A stretch of DNA of 64,000 nt from Micromonospora trifolii (lineage in GTDB: Bacteria; Actinomycetota; Actinomycetes; Mycobacteriales; Micromonosporaceae): assembly GCF_022229005.1 (NCBI RefSeq), contig NZ_JAKKFD010000010.1, forward strand, positions 59,386 to 123,385. Direction: 5' to 3'. The notes under the pieces are model-generated. The model did not search any database. It saw only the letters and a program-made list of their open reading frames with translations, and was not told the DNA's origin. Positions 33,280 through 41,527 of this stretch are shown here, piece after piece; position 1 is the stretch's first letter, and each line of letters starts with the position of its first letter. The position numbers and the translations under genes were made by a program.

Positions 33280-34581
33280 TCAGCTCTTACCGGTCACCAT
33301 CGCTGACCATAGTGCCGGGAACTCGGGCATGGTCTTGGAGGTACACCCCACGTCGTCCACCTCGATACCCGGAACGGCCAGCCCGGCCACCGCTGCCGCG
33401 TGCGCCATCCGGTGGTCGTGGTAGGTGCGGAAGAGCCCGCCGCGCAGTGGTCGGGGCCGGATCTCCAACCCGTCCGGTGTCTCGGTGATGTCCGCGCCGA
33501 GCCCGCCGAACTCGCGCGCGAGCGCGGCGAGCCGGTCGGTCTCGTGGCCACGGATGTGCCCGACGCCGGTGAAGACCGACGGCGAGTCGGCCAGCATGGC
33601 CAGCGCGGTCAGCACGAGGGTCAGCTCGCCGACGTCGGAGAGGTCGGCGGTCAGACCGTGCACCACGCCGGTGCCCCGGACGGTCAGCCCGTTGGTGGAG
33701 AGGGTGACCTCGCCGCCCATCCGCTGCAACAGGGAGCGGAGTTTCTCGACCGGCTGCGCGCTGCTGTGCGGCCAACCCTGCAGGGTGACCTCGCCGCCGG
33801 TGACCAGGGCGGCGGCGAAGAACGGCACAGCGCCGGAGAGGTCCGGCTCGATGTCCCAGCCGCGCCCGGTGAGCGGGCCGGGCTCGACGGTCCACACGTC
33901 GGGGGTGCCGTCGTCGACGGCCGCGCCGGCGGCCCGCAGCATCCGCACCGTCATCCGCAGGTGCGGCGCGGAGGGCACCGGGGGGCCGACGTGGCGGACC
34001 ACGACGCCCCGGTCGAAGCGCGGGGCGGCCAGCAGCAACGCGGAGACGAACTGGCTGGACACCGAGGCGTCGATCACCACCTCGCCGCCGGTGACCCCAC
34101 CGGTGCCGAACACTGTCAGCGGCAGGCTGCCGGTGCCGGTGACGTCGATCCGGACACCCAGCGAACGCAGTGCGCCGACCAGCGGGCCGAGCGGCCGGGT
34201 GCGCACGTACGGGTCGCCGTCGAAGGTGACCGGCCCGTCGGCCAGCCCGGCCACCGGCGGCACGAACCGCATCACTGTGCCGGCCAGGCCCACATCGACG
34301 TGCGCGGGGCCGGCCAGCGGGTGCGGTCGGACCAGCCAGCGCTCGTCGTCGCTGATCGAGACGTGCGCGCCCATCGCCCGCAGGCCGGCGGCCATCAACT
34401 CGGTGTCGCGGGCGCGCAGTGGCCGGGCCAGGGTCGACGGGCCTGCGGCCAGCGTGCTGAGCACCAGGGCCCGGGCGGTCATCGATTTGGAACCGGGCAG
34501 GCGCAGCGTCGCCGCCACCGGGTCGGATGCGGTCGGTGCGGTCCACGGCTGCGGCGGCCGGGTCGCTGTCAGGTTCCCCAC
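33280..34581 (-). CDS. aroA: 3-Phosphoshikimate 1-carboxyvinyltransferase (EPSP synthase)
   Basis: The 433-residue enzyme transfers enolpyruvate from PEP to shikimate-3-phosphate. LPGSKSMTARALVL near the start and RPLRGGLFRTYHDHRMA in the C-terminal half are substrate-binding motifs. The GTG 34581 start gives the usual length. It is divergent from the SRAP gene and followed by rsgA, the same order as in mycobacteria. Confidence 0.96.
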   Translation of the reverse strand: MGNLTATRPPQPWTAPTASDPVAATLRLPGSKSMTARALVLSTLAAGPSTLARPLRARDTELMAAGLRAMGAHVSISDDERWLVRPHPLAGPAHVDVGLAGTVMRFVPPVAGLADGPVTFDGDPYVRTRPLGPLVGALRSLGVRIDVTGTGSLPLTVFGTGGVTGGEVVIDASVSSQFVSALLLAAPRFDRGVVVRHVGPPVPSAPHLRMTVRMLRAAGAAVDDGTPDVWTVEPGPLTGRGWDIEPDLSGAVPFFAAALVTGGEVTLQGWPHSSAQPVEKLRSLLQRMGGEVTLSTNGLTVRGTGVVHGLTADLSDVGELTLVLTALAMLADSPSVFTGVGHIRGHETDRLAALAREFGGLGADITETPDGLEIRPRPLRGGLFRTYHDHRMAHAAAVAGLAVPGIEVDDVGCTSKTMPEFPALWSAMVTGKS

Positions 34582-34684
34582 GGTTACATTCTGCCGTGTC
34601 GGCGGGTGGACGGCGGCGCCCGGCGCTCGTACTCCCGGTTGGCGGGACAGCCGACGGGGCCTCCGACGCGTTAGCGTGTGCCCC

Positions 34685-35395
34685 ATGTGCGGCAGGTACG
34701 CGACCACTCGGAGCTCCGGCGAGCTGAGCGCGCTGTTCGAGTCGTCCGACGACTCCGGCGGCCTGGTCCGAGCGGATCACAACGTCGCGCCGACCGACCC
34801 GGTGCCACTGGTCCGGGTCAGCCCGGAGGGGCACCGCAGCCTCTGTGTCGGCCGCTGGGGTCTGCTGCCGCACTGGTCCCGGTCCGCCTCGGGAGCCGCC
34901 CGCATGATCAACGCCCGGGCGGAGACGGTGGCCACCAGCCGGGCGTACGCCGGCTCCTTCTCCCGTCGCCGTTGCCTGGTCCCGGCCGACGGCTGGTACG
35001 AGTGGGTCCGGCTGCCCGACGGCGGACGACAGGCGTACTTCATGACTCCCCGGGACGGGTCGGTGCTCGCGCTGGCGGGCATCTGGTCGGTCTGGGAGTC
35101 CGACGCGGAGAGCCGGCTCACCTTCAGCGTGCTGACCACTGCGGCGCTCGGCGACCTGACCGAGGTGCACGACCGGATGCCGGTGCTCCTGCCACCCGAG
35201 CGTTGGTCGTCGTGGCTAGCGCCGACCGACGAGCCGGGGCGGCTGCTCGCTCCGGCGTCGGCGGAGCAGTTGGCGGGGTTGGAGATCCGCCCGGTGGGTG
35301 CGGCGGTGGGAGACGTTCGTAACGACGGGCCGCAGTTGACCGCCCGGGTGGCGGTGGCGCCGACGGTGACACCGCAGGAGTTGACTCTGTTCTGA
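34685..35395 (+). CDS. yedK: SRAP / HMCES-type abasic-site DNA-protein crosslink protein (YedK)
   Basis: The 236-residue protein begins MCGRY, leaving catalytic Cys2 at the N-terminus after Met removal. Asn76 (INARAET), Glu106 (WYEW) and His162 (EVHDRMP) complete the active site. Such proteins trap abasic sites in single-stranded DNA by a thiazolidine link. ATG 34685 follows TAGCGT by seven bases (leaderless). It lies between aroA and a Wbl gene. Confidence 0.95.
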   Translation: MCGRYATTRSSGELSALFESSDDSGGLVRADHNVAPTDPVPLVRVSPEGHRSLCVGRWGLLPHWSRSASGAARMINARAETVATSRAYAGSFSRRRCLVPADGWYEWVRLPDGGRQAYFMTPRDGSVLALAGIWSVWESDAESRLTFSVLTTAALGDLTEVHDRMPVLLPPERWSSWLAPTDEPGRLLAPASAEQLAGLEIRPVGAAVGDVRNDGPQLTARVAVAPTVTPQELTLF

Positions 35396-35449
35396 CGCTC
35401 TGTGCATCGTCGGCCGCCGATTTGCCAGGGTTCCGCGCGATTCGTCTCC

Positions 35450-35509
35450 TGACTGTTCAGTCATGTTCCCGGCAGACTCTTGTCTCGGTGTTGTGAAGTG
35501 CGATAGAAC
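35450..35509 (+). promoter_or_regulatory. Promoter region of the Wbl gene with an inverted repeat
   Basis: TGACTG and CAGTCA form perfect 6-bp arms around TT at 35450-35463. A -35-like TTGTCT is at 35480-35485 and a -10-like TAGAAC at 35504-35509, 18 bp apart. The inverted repeat just upstream of the -35 may be an activator or repressor site. Confidence 0.45.
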
Positions 35510-35590
35510 ACAGCGCCGGTAGTGGCTGTCGATCCGCACGGGGCGGACGACGTCCACAGATTTTGCCGGTCCCACGGGGGAGGTGGGCGG

Positions 35591-35983
35591 ATGACACGGG
35601 CACGTATGCCGCGCCCGCACGAGGTGGCGGCGGCGCGGCGAGATCCGCGACTGCTGCGGGCCGTGCGAGAGCGGCAAAAGGACGACGCGTGGCGCACCAG
35701 GGGAACCTGCCAGAGCGTCGATCCGGAGACATTCTTTCCGGCACCGAACGAGCCGGCGGACGCCGCCGTCGCGCTGTGTCGCAGTTGTGACGTGCAGGGG
35801 TCCTGCCTGGCCTGGGCCCTCGACGTCGGTGACTGCCACGGCGTGTGGGGCGGCACCACGCCGCGGGAACGACGGGCGATGCTGGTCGCCTGGCGCGGCG
35901 AGGTCGAACCCGACCCGGACGCCATCGACGACGCCGGCCCGCCGGTGCGCGATCGTCTGCTCGCCCTGGTCCCGCTGAGCTGA
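35591..35983 (+). CDS. WhiB-like (Wbl) iron-sulfur regulator
   Basis: The 130-residue Wbl protein has cluster ligands Cys40, Cys63, Cys66 and Cys72 and the GVWGG turn at 84-88. Unlike WhiB7 it has no AT-hook, and unlike WhiB1 it has a 35-residue basic N-terminus. The start ATG 35591 follows GGGGGAGG. I cannot place it in a named Wbl subclass. It is one of three Wbl genes in the window. Confidence 0.92.
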   Translation: MTRARMPRPHEVAAARRDPRLLRAVRERQKDDAWRTRGTCQSVDPETFFPAPNEPADAAVALCRSCDVQGSCLAWALDVGDCHGVWGGTTPRERRAMLVAWRGEVEPDPDAIDDAGPPVRDRLLALVPLS

Positions 35984-36034
35984 TCGGCGGCCGGGTTCGC
36001 ACCTGACGCCCGTCCGGCGGCGCAGAATGGGCCG

Positions 36035-36652
36035 GTGCCAGCCAGCAACGAGATCGACACCCCGCGCGGTCCGGCGCGGATCGACACCGACCTGCCGGTC
36101 CGCCCGGCCACCGCCCTGCTCGTGCTCGGGCACGGCGCGGGCGGCAGCGTCGACGCGCCCGACCTGCTCGCGGTCCGGGACGCGTCGGTGGCGGCCGGTC
36201 TGGCGGTGGTCCGGGTGACCCAGCCCTACCGGGTCGCCGGTCGACGTGCGCCGGCACCGGCAGGTCACCTCGACGAGGCCTGGGCGGCGGTGCTCGCCGA
36301 ACTACGGGACCGGCACGCCGACGTGCCGACGGTGGTGGTCGGTGGGCGTTCCAGCGGCGCACGGGTGGCCTGTCGGACGGCCCGTGCGGTGGGCGCGGTG
36401 GGCGTGGTCGCGTTGGCTTTTCCACTGCACCCGCCCGGCCGGCCGGAACGCTCGCGCGCCGCCGAACTGGACACCGGTCTGCCGACGTTGGTCGTCAACG
36501 GCGACCGGGATCCGTTCGGGACGCCGGAGCCGGGGCCGGCCGTGCGGGTGGTGAGCCGTCCCGGTGAGACGCACGATCTGCGCCGGGATCCGGCCGGCAC
36601 CGCCGCCGCCGTGCGCGACTGGCTGTCCGTCCAGGGCTGGGCGGCCAACTGA
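36035..36652 (+). CDS. Alpha/beta hydrolase family protein (Tex30/KANL3-like)
   Basis: The 205-residue protein has an alpha/beta-hydrolase pattern: LVLGHGAGGSVDAP (oxyanion loop), GGRSSGARVA (nucleophile elbow, Ser) and a late Asp/His pair (NGDRDPFG; GETHDL). This is the small-hydrolase type related to dienelactone hydrolase. GTG 36035 is the start. No signal peptide is present, so it is cytosolic. The substrate is unknown. It lies between a Wbl gene and sigR. Confidence 0.8.
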   Translation: MPASNEIDTPRGPARIDTDLPVRPATALLVLGHGAGGSVDAPDLLAVRDASVAAGLAVVRVTQPYRVAGRRAPAPAGHLDEAWAAVLAELRDRHADVPTVVVGGRSSGARVACRTARAVGAVGVVALAFPLHPPGRPERSRAAELDTGLPTLVVNGDRDPFGTPEPGPAVRVVSRPGETHDLRRDPAGTAAAVRDWLSVQGWAAN

Positions 36653-36822
36653 CCCGTCGCGCCCGGCTCGCCGGGGCGACCGTTTCCGGCGCGGGCACGG
36701 GTCGTTGCATCCGATGGTGCCGCCGGCCCGAACAGGGCCTGTGACACCAGTCCTCCCAGGCCCTTCCTGGTCCCAGCGCCGGCCGCCGTCGGGGCCGGGA
36801 CCAGGAACGGGGAGGGCGGGCC

Positions 36823-36849
36823 GGAATGCCCCAGTGGTCATCTCGCGTT
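36823..36849 (+). promoter_or_regulatory. SigR-type autoregulatory promoter (GGAAT-N19-GTT)
   Basis: GGAAT at 36823-36827 and GTT at 36847-36849 are separated by 19 bases, matching the SigR consensus. The long-form sigR start lies 39 bp downstream with a strong Shine-Dalgarno, as expected for the induced promoter of thiol-stress sigma factors. Confidence 0.65.
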
Positions 36850-36887
36850 ACTACCCCCGGACGACTTTTCTGCGAGGGGGGTGACCG

Positions 36888-37712
36888 GTGCCAACCGAGA
36901 CACGAAGCCTGGAACGGGACGAACGGGACGCCCGGCAGCTGAAGCGGCTGCTGGATGGTCCGGAGTGGCCCGCGACGGCGGGACCGGGCGGGGTGGGTGC
37001 GGTGAGCACGGGCACACCGGCCGGAAGTGAATCTGCGGGCAGGTCTGTGCGCGTATCCTCGGCGGGAAAGCATCCGACGCGAGGGGATGTGCGGTTGACC
37101 ACCGAGAAGACGGACGAGCGCAGGGCCCGATTCGAGCGGGACGCGATGCCATTCGTCGATCAGCTCTACGCTGCTGGGCTGCGGATGACACGCAACCCGG
37201 CGGATGCCGAGGACCTGGTCCAGGAGACGTACCTGAAGGCGTACGCGGCCTTCCACCAGTTTGAGCAGGGCACGAACCTCAAGGCCTGGCTCTACCGGAT
37301 CCTGACCAACACCTACATCAACTCCTACCGCAAGCGGCAGCGCCAGCCGATCCAGGCGCCCACCGAGGAGATCACCGACTGGCAGCTCGCCGAGGCCGAG
37401 TCGCACACCTCCAGCGGGTTGCGCTCGGCCGAGACCGAGGCACTGGACCGGCTGCCGGACAGTGACGTCAAGGAGGCCCTCCAGCAGTTGCCGGAGGAGT
37501 TCCGCCTGGCCGTCTACCTCACCGATGTCGAGGGCTTCTCCTACAAGGAGGTCGCGGACATCATGGGCACGCCGATCGGCACCGTGATGTCGCGTCTGCA
37601 CCGGGGCCGTCGTAATCTGCGCAAGCTGCTCGAGCGTTACGCGGGGGAGCGGGGCTTCAGTGCGGCCCGCTCAGCGAAGGGCTCGACCGCCGCTGCCGGC
37701 CGGGAGGTGTGA
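36888..37712 (+). CDS. sigR: ECF sigma factor SigR (thiol-oxidative stress)
   Basis: The 274-residue reading from GTG 36888 (behind GAGGGGGGTGA) contains a 67-residue extension; a short 207-residue form could start at GTG 37089 or TTG 37095 behind GAGGGG. Region 2 ([33 protein letters not shown]) and region 4 ([20 protein letters not shown]) are intact. SigR controls thioredoxin and mycothiol genes; the partner rsrA follows by 1 bp. In Streptomyces the long isoform is made from a SigR-driven promoter and is unstable; the same layout is visible here. Confidence 0.94.
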   Translation: MPTETRSLERDERDARQLKRLLDGPEWPATAGPGGVGAVSTGTPAGSESAGRSVRVSSAGKHPTRGDVRLTTEKTDERRARFERDAMPFVDQLYAAGLRMTRNPADAEDLVQETYLKAYAAFHQFEQGTNLKAWLYRILTNTYINSYRKRQRQPIQAPTEEITDWQLAEAESHTSSGLRSAETEALDRLPDSDVKEALQQLPEEFRLAVYLTDVEGFSYKEVADIMGTPIGTVMSRLHRGRRNLRKLLERYAGERGFSAARSAKGSTAAAGREV

Positions 37713-37713
37713 C

Positions 37714-38001
37714 GTGAGCTGTGGGGAGCCGCACGAGACGGACTGCCGCGAAGTGCTCGCGGAGGTGTATCTCTACCTGGATCTGGAGTGCGCCGACGAG
37801 CGTCGCTCGCTGATCCGGCACCACCTGGACGAGTGCGGGCCGTGCCTGCGTGAGTACGGGCTGGAGCAGGAGGTGCGGGCGCTGGTGGCGCGTTGCTGTG
37901 GCAACGAGACCGCGCCGGATCAGCTGCGTGAGCGGCTGCGGGTCAAGCTCACCGAGTTGGTGGTCTTCGAGACCAGCGACTCCCGTGAGCTGGCCGACTG
38001 A
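37714..38001 (+). CDS. rsrA: Anti-sigma factor RsrA (zinc, redox-sensing)
   Basis: The 95-residue ZAS-family protein has Cys3, Cys11, His37, Cys41 and Cys44. His37-xxx-Cys41-xx-Cys44 is the zinc motif, and disulfide formation on oxidation releases SigR. GTG 37714 follows the sigR stop by one base, so translation is coupled. The name mycothiol-system anti-sigma-R fits the actinobacterial setting. Confidence 0.95.
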   Translation: MSCGEPHETDCREVLAEVYLYLDLECADERRSLIRHHLDECGPCLREYGLEQEVRALVARCCGNETAPDQLRERLRVKLTELVVFETSDSRELAD

Positions 38002-38043
38002 GCGTTTGAGCTGGCCGATCGAGCGTCGGCACCAGCTGGCAAG

Positions 38044-38081
38044 ACCGGTGGCCCGGGTCGATGTCGACCCGGGCCACCGGT
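38044..38081. terminator. Strong terminator after sigR-rsrA
   Basis: ACCGGTGGCCCGGGTCGA (38044-38061) is the reverse complement of the arm at 38064-38081, giving an 18-bp perfect stem between rsrA and the convergent bL37 gene. No T-tract. Confidence 0.8.
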
Positions 38082-38134
38082 GTACCCGGCCTCGGCCGGT
38101 TGAGCGGCGACGGGCGCTCGGCCCGTCGACCCGT

Positions 38135-38209
38135 TCAGGAGTTGGGACGCTTGCCGTGGTTCGCGGCGTTCTTCTTACGAGCCTTCTTCTTCCGGGACTT
38201 CTTCGCCAT
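38135..38209 (-). CDS. 50S ribosomal protein bL37 (24 aa)
   Basis: This very short, highly basic 24-residue protein (MAKKSRKKKARKK, then NHGKRPNS) matches bL37, an actinobacterial ribosomal protein first seen in mycobacterial 50S structures. GAGGAGG lies just upstream of ATG 38209. Its place between rsrA and the biotin carrier gene matches the mycobacterial sigH neighbourhood. Confidence 0.9.
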   Translation of the reverse strand: MAKKSRKKKARKKNAANHGKRPNS

Positions 38210-38436
38210 GCTGACCTCCTCGTGATGGGTCGGATCCGTCCTGCGCACGACCTCGGCGCGGATGCGGCCACCGGCAGTCCGGCGTCGGGTCCGACCCGCT
38301 GATGGTAGTGCGGCCGACACCCGCCGCCTTCCCCAGGGCGGGCCTGTCATCCCGGCTGTGCCGCTGCCCGCCCATCGCCGGTCGGCGCATGATTGGATAC
38401 ATCGGCAGGCACGTCGCGAAGAGGGAGGGCCTGGAC

Positions 38437-38652
38437 ATGGCCGAGGAGATCCGCGCCGAGATGGTGGCCAACGTCTGGAAGGTCGTCGCCACGGCGGGTG
38501 ACACGGTGACCGAAGGTGACACCCTGGTGATCCTCGAGTCGATGAAGATGGAGATCCCGGTCGTCGCCGAGTCCGACGGTGTGCTCCAGCAGCTCGTCGT
38601 CAACGAGGGCGACGTCGTGCAGGACGGTGACCTGATCGCGGTGATCGCTTGA
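38437..38652 (+). CDS. Biotin/lipoyl carrier protein (TB7.3-like)
   Basis: The 71-residue protein is a single biotinyl domain with ESMKMEIP; Lys37 is the expected modification site. It resembles the stand-alone biotinylated protein TB7.3 near sigH in mycobacteria, whose role is unclear. GGGAGGG lies upstream of ATG 38437. The stop overlaps the start of the GNAT gene (TTGA). Confidence 0.93.
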   Translation: MAEEIRAEMVANVWKVVATAGDTVTEGDTLVILESMKMEIPVVAESDGVLQQLVVNEGDVVQDGDLIAVIA

Positions 38653-39158
38653 CCGGGTTGCGGGTCCGTCCGGCCGAGTCGGCCGACTTCCCGGCGGTGG
38701 CCCGGCTGACAGTGGCCGCGTACGAGGCGGACGGCCAGCTCAAGGGCGAACACGGGTACGGCGAGGTGCTGGCCGACGTGTCGACCCGAGCCGTCAGCGG
38801 CGAGGTGCTGGTCGCTGTCGACGAGGTGACCGGGGCGGTGCTCGGCTCGGTGACGTTCGTGCTGCCGGGCACCCGGTTCGCCGAGCTGTCCGGGCCGGGC
38901 GAGGCGGAGTTCCGGATGCTCGCTGTCGATCCTGGCGCGCAGGGGCGGGGTGTCGGTGCCGCGTTGGTGGAGGCGTGTGTCGACCGGGCGACCGAGCTGG
39001 GTTGCACGGCGGTGGTGATCTGTGTCCGGGCCGGGATGGCCGATCCGGCTCACCGGCTCTACTCGCGGCGCGGGTTCGTCCGTTCGCCGGAGAAGGACTG
39101 GTCACCGGCGCCGGGTGTGGACCTGCTCGGGCTGCGGCTGGAGCTGACGCGCGGCTGA
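38649..39158 (+). CDS. GNAT family N-acetyltransferase
   Basis: The 169-residue GNAT protein has the acetyl-CoA loop in AVDPGAQGRGVGAALV and the C-terminal YSRRGFV. The start is TTG 38649, overlapping the carrier protein stop by 4 bp, so the two are coupled. The substrate is unknown. The fixed pairing with a biotin carrier protein is a hint that it modifies a small molecule or protein in the same process. Confidence 0.9.
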   Translation: MTGLRVRPAESADFPAVARLTVAAYEADGQLKGEHGYGEVLADVSTRAVSGEVLVAVDEVTGAVLGSVTFVLPGTRFAELSGPGEAEFRMLAVDPGAQGRGVGAALVEACVDRATELGCTAVVICVRAGMADPAHRLYSRRGFVRSPEKDWSPAPGVDLLGLRLELTRG

Positions 39159-39200
39159 GCCGCCGACCGACGAGCCCGGGCCGGAACGATCACGGCCGGG

Positions 39201-39779
39201 TCAGGCGTCGGGCTGCGTGCCGATGGCGGCCAGCAGCTCGTCGGCCACCTCCAGGGCGAGCTTGCGGCGTTCGTCGTCGCTGATGTGCGGCGCGCGGACC
39301 GCGAACCAGCTGGTGTGCACCGCGAACAGGGACAACGCGGCGCGCAGTTGGGCGGCGGGGGAGTCGTCGCCGCGGCAGAGCGCCTCGGCCAGCTCCAACA
39401 TCCGACCGCGCATCTTCTGCCCGGAGGAGAGGCTCTTGAGCGCGGTCTGGTTCTGCTCGAAGAAGCGCATCACCGACGGCTGGCTGCCGTCGAACATCGT
39501 GTCGGCGTACCGGGAGATCAGCTCGCGCCGGGTGGCCAGGGTGGCGGGTTGGGTGGCGGCCCAGGCGATCAACGCGTCCATCCCCTCCAGCCGGTCCTCG
39601 ACGAAGCTGGCGACGATGTCGTCCTTGCTCTTGAAGTGGTAGTAGAGCGCGGCCTTGGTCACGTTGAGGCGCTCGGCGATTTCCCGGAGCGAGGTCTTCT
39701 CGTACCCCTGCTCGGTGAAGAGTTCGAGCGCGACGGCCTTGATCCGTTCCCGCGTTCCGCCGCCTGTGCTCTCGCTCAC
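39201..39779 (-). CDS. TetR family repressor
   Basis: The 192-residue protein has a TetR helix-turn-helix (EQGYEKTSLREIAERLNVTK, then AALYYHFKSKD) at about 20-65 and a ligand domain of typical size. GTG 39779 has GGAGGG upstream; a longer reading to 39818 is less supported. It is divergent from a DHA2 exporter gene, with an inverted-repeat operator between, so it probably represses the exporter until a drug binds. Confidence 0.93.
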   Translation of the reverse strand: MSESTGGGTRERIKAVALELFTEQGYEKTSLREIAERLNVTKAALYYHFKSKDDIVASFVEDRLEGMDALIAWAATQPATLATRRELISRYADTMFDGSQPSVMRFFEQNQTALKSLSSGQKMRGRMLELAEALCRGDDSPAAQLRAALSLFAVHTSWFAVRAPHISDDERRKLALEVADELLAAIGTQPDA

Positions 39780-39817
39780 GCACACCCTCCAAATGGCTTG
39801 ACCGTTGCTCGTACCCA

Positions 39818-39863
39818 ACTTACCGTCCGGCTAGTAAGGTGACTAGCCGGGCGGCAAGTAAGT
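39818..39863. promoter_or_regulatory. TetR operator between repressor and exporter genes
   Basis: A long inverted repeat contains CCGGCTAGT (39827-39835) / ACTAGCCGG (39842-39850), and outer ACTTAC (39818-39823) / GTAAGT (39858-39863). It lies in the 111-bp divergent region. Confidence 0.7.
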
Positions 39864-39890
39864 ACGGCAATCTTCGGGGGGAGCTTACCC

Positions 39891-41477
39891 ATGACTCAGG
39901 CAACCCAGGCCGGCACGCGACCCAACAACATCCGGGTCGTGCTGTTCGGGCTGATGATCGCGATGATGCTCGCGATGCTCGACAATATGATCGTCAGCAC
40001 CGCGTTACCGCGGATCGTCGGCGAGTTCGGCGGGCTCAACCACTTCACCTGGGTGGTTACCGCGTACGTCCTGGGCACCACCGTCTCCACCCCGATCTGG
40101 GGCAAGCTCGGTGACCTCTACGGCCGCAAGTCGGTCTTCCTGACCTCGGTGGTCGTCTTCCTGGTCGGCTCCGCCCTCTGTGGCATGGCCGGCTCGGGGA
40201 TGCTCGGCGGCCCAGAGGACGGCATGGTCCAGCTCATCGCCTTCCGGGCCGTGCAGGGCCTCGGCGCCGGCGGCCTCATGGTCGGCGTGATGGCGATCAT
40301 CGGTGACCTGGTCCCGCCCCGCGAGCGCGGGCGCTACCAGGGCATGATCGCCGGCATCATGGCCATCGCCATGGTCGCCGGCCCGCTGGCCGGTGGATTC
40401 ATCACCGACCACCTCTCCTGGCGCTGGGCGTTCTACGTGAACCTGCCGCTGGGCGGCATCGCGCTGCTCGTGCTGATCACCACGATGCACCTCCCGAAGT
40501 ACCGCACCGAGCACCGGATCGACTGGCTCGGCGCCGGGCTGCTCTCGGTCGGCATCACAGCGATCGTGCTCATCACCACCTGGGGTGGCAACGAGTACGA
40601 CTGGACGTCGGCGCAGATCCTCGGCCTGGCCGTGCTGGCCGTCGTCGCGCTGGCGGCGTTCGGCCTGGTGGAACGCCGGGTCCAGGAGCCGATCCTGCCG
40701 TTGGCGCTCTTCGCCAACCGCAACTTCGCGCTGATCTCGGTGATCGGCTTCCTGCTCGGCTTCGCGATGTTCGGCGCGATGAACTTCCTGCCGCTCTACC
40801 AGCAGACAGTGCAGGGGGCGTCGGCCACCAACAGCGGTCTGCTGCTGCTGCCACTGATGTTCGGCATGCTGGTCGTCTCGCTGGTCATCGGCCGGGCGAT
40901 CACCCGCAACGGCAGGTACCGGGCGTACCCGATCATCGGTGGTGTGGTGATGACCGCGGGCATGGCGCTGCTGTCCATGCTCGACACCGACACCAGCAAG
41001 CTGATGTCCTCGCTGTACATGATCGTGCTCGGTGTCGGCATGGGCTTCCTCATGCAGACGTCGATGCTGATCGCACAGAACAGCGTGGAGCAGAAGGACC
41101 TCGGCGCGGCCAGCGGCGCGGCCACCTTCTTCCGGTCGATCGGCGGTTCGTTCGGCATCTCGCTGTTCGGCGCGATCTTCGCCAACCGGCTGGCCAGCTC
41201 CGAGGGCGGTCGCGCCTTCGGTGGCGGCGAGGCCGGCGCCGGGATGGACCTGGAGAAGCTCAAGGAGCTGCCGGCCCAGGCGCGCGAGGCGGTGCTCGGT
41301 GGTCTCTCCGACGCCATCTCGCACGTCTTCCTCTGGGCGGTGCTGTTCACCATCGTGATCCCGGTGCTCGCCTGGTTCATCAAGGAGATCCCGCTGCGCA
41401 CCGCGAACGAGGCGCCGCCGCAGGCCACCCCGGAGGAGGACGCCGAGGTCGCCCTCGGCAAGGCCCCGGTCGCCTGA
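39891..41477 (+). CDS. DHA2-type MFS multidrug exporter
   Basis: The 528-residue protein has about 14 transmembrane helices and MFS motif A (GKLGDLYGRKSVFL). The first helix has LDNMIVSTALPRIV, as in EmrB/QacA (DHA2) drug exporters. The C-terminal tail is acidic and cytosolic. It uses proton antiport to expel drugs. ATG 39891 has GGGGGAG upstream. The divergent TetR gene probably controls it. Confidence 0.95.
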   Translation: MTQATQAGTRPNNIRVVLFGLMIAMMLAMLDNMIVSTALPRIVGEFGGLNHFTWVVTAYVLGTTVSTPIWGKLGDLYGRKSVFLTSVVVFLVGSALCGMAGSGMLGGPEDGMVQLIAFRAVQGLGAGGLMVGVMAIIGDLVPPRERGRYQGMIAGIMAIAMVAGPLAGGFITDHLSWRWAFYVNLPLGGIALLVLITTMHLPKYRTEHRIDWLGAGLLSVGITAIVLITTWGGNEYDWTSAQILGLAVLAVVALAAFGLVERRVQEPILPLALFANRNFALISVIGFLLGFAMFGAMNFLPLYQQTVQGASATNSGLLLLPLMFGMLVVSLVIGRAITRNGRYRAYPIIGGVVMTAGMALLSMLDTDTSKLMSSLYMIVLGVGMGFLMQTSMLIAQNSVEQKDLGAASGAATFFRSIGGSFGISLFGAIFANRLASSEGGRAFGGGEAGAGMDLEKLKELPAQAREAVLGGLSDAISHVFLWAVLFTIVIPVLAWFIKEIPLRTANEAPPQATPEEDAEVALGKAPVA

Positions 41478-41492
41478 CCCCATCGCACGACC

Positions 41493-41527
41493 CGCGCCGC
41501 GTCGACCGTCACGGTCGGCGCGGCGCG
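41493..41527. terminator. Hairpin between exporter and TPR genes
   Basis: CGCGCCGC-GTCGACCGT pairs with ACGGTCG-GCGCGGCGCG with one mismatch. It overlaps the stop codon of the convergent TPR gene and can serve both. Confidence 0.65.
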
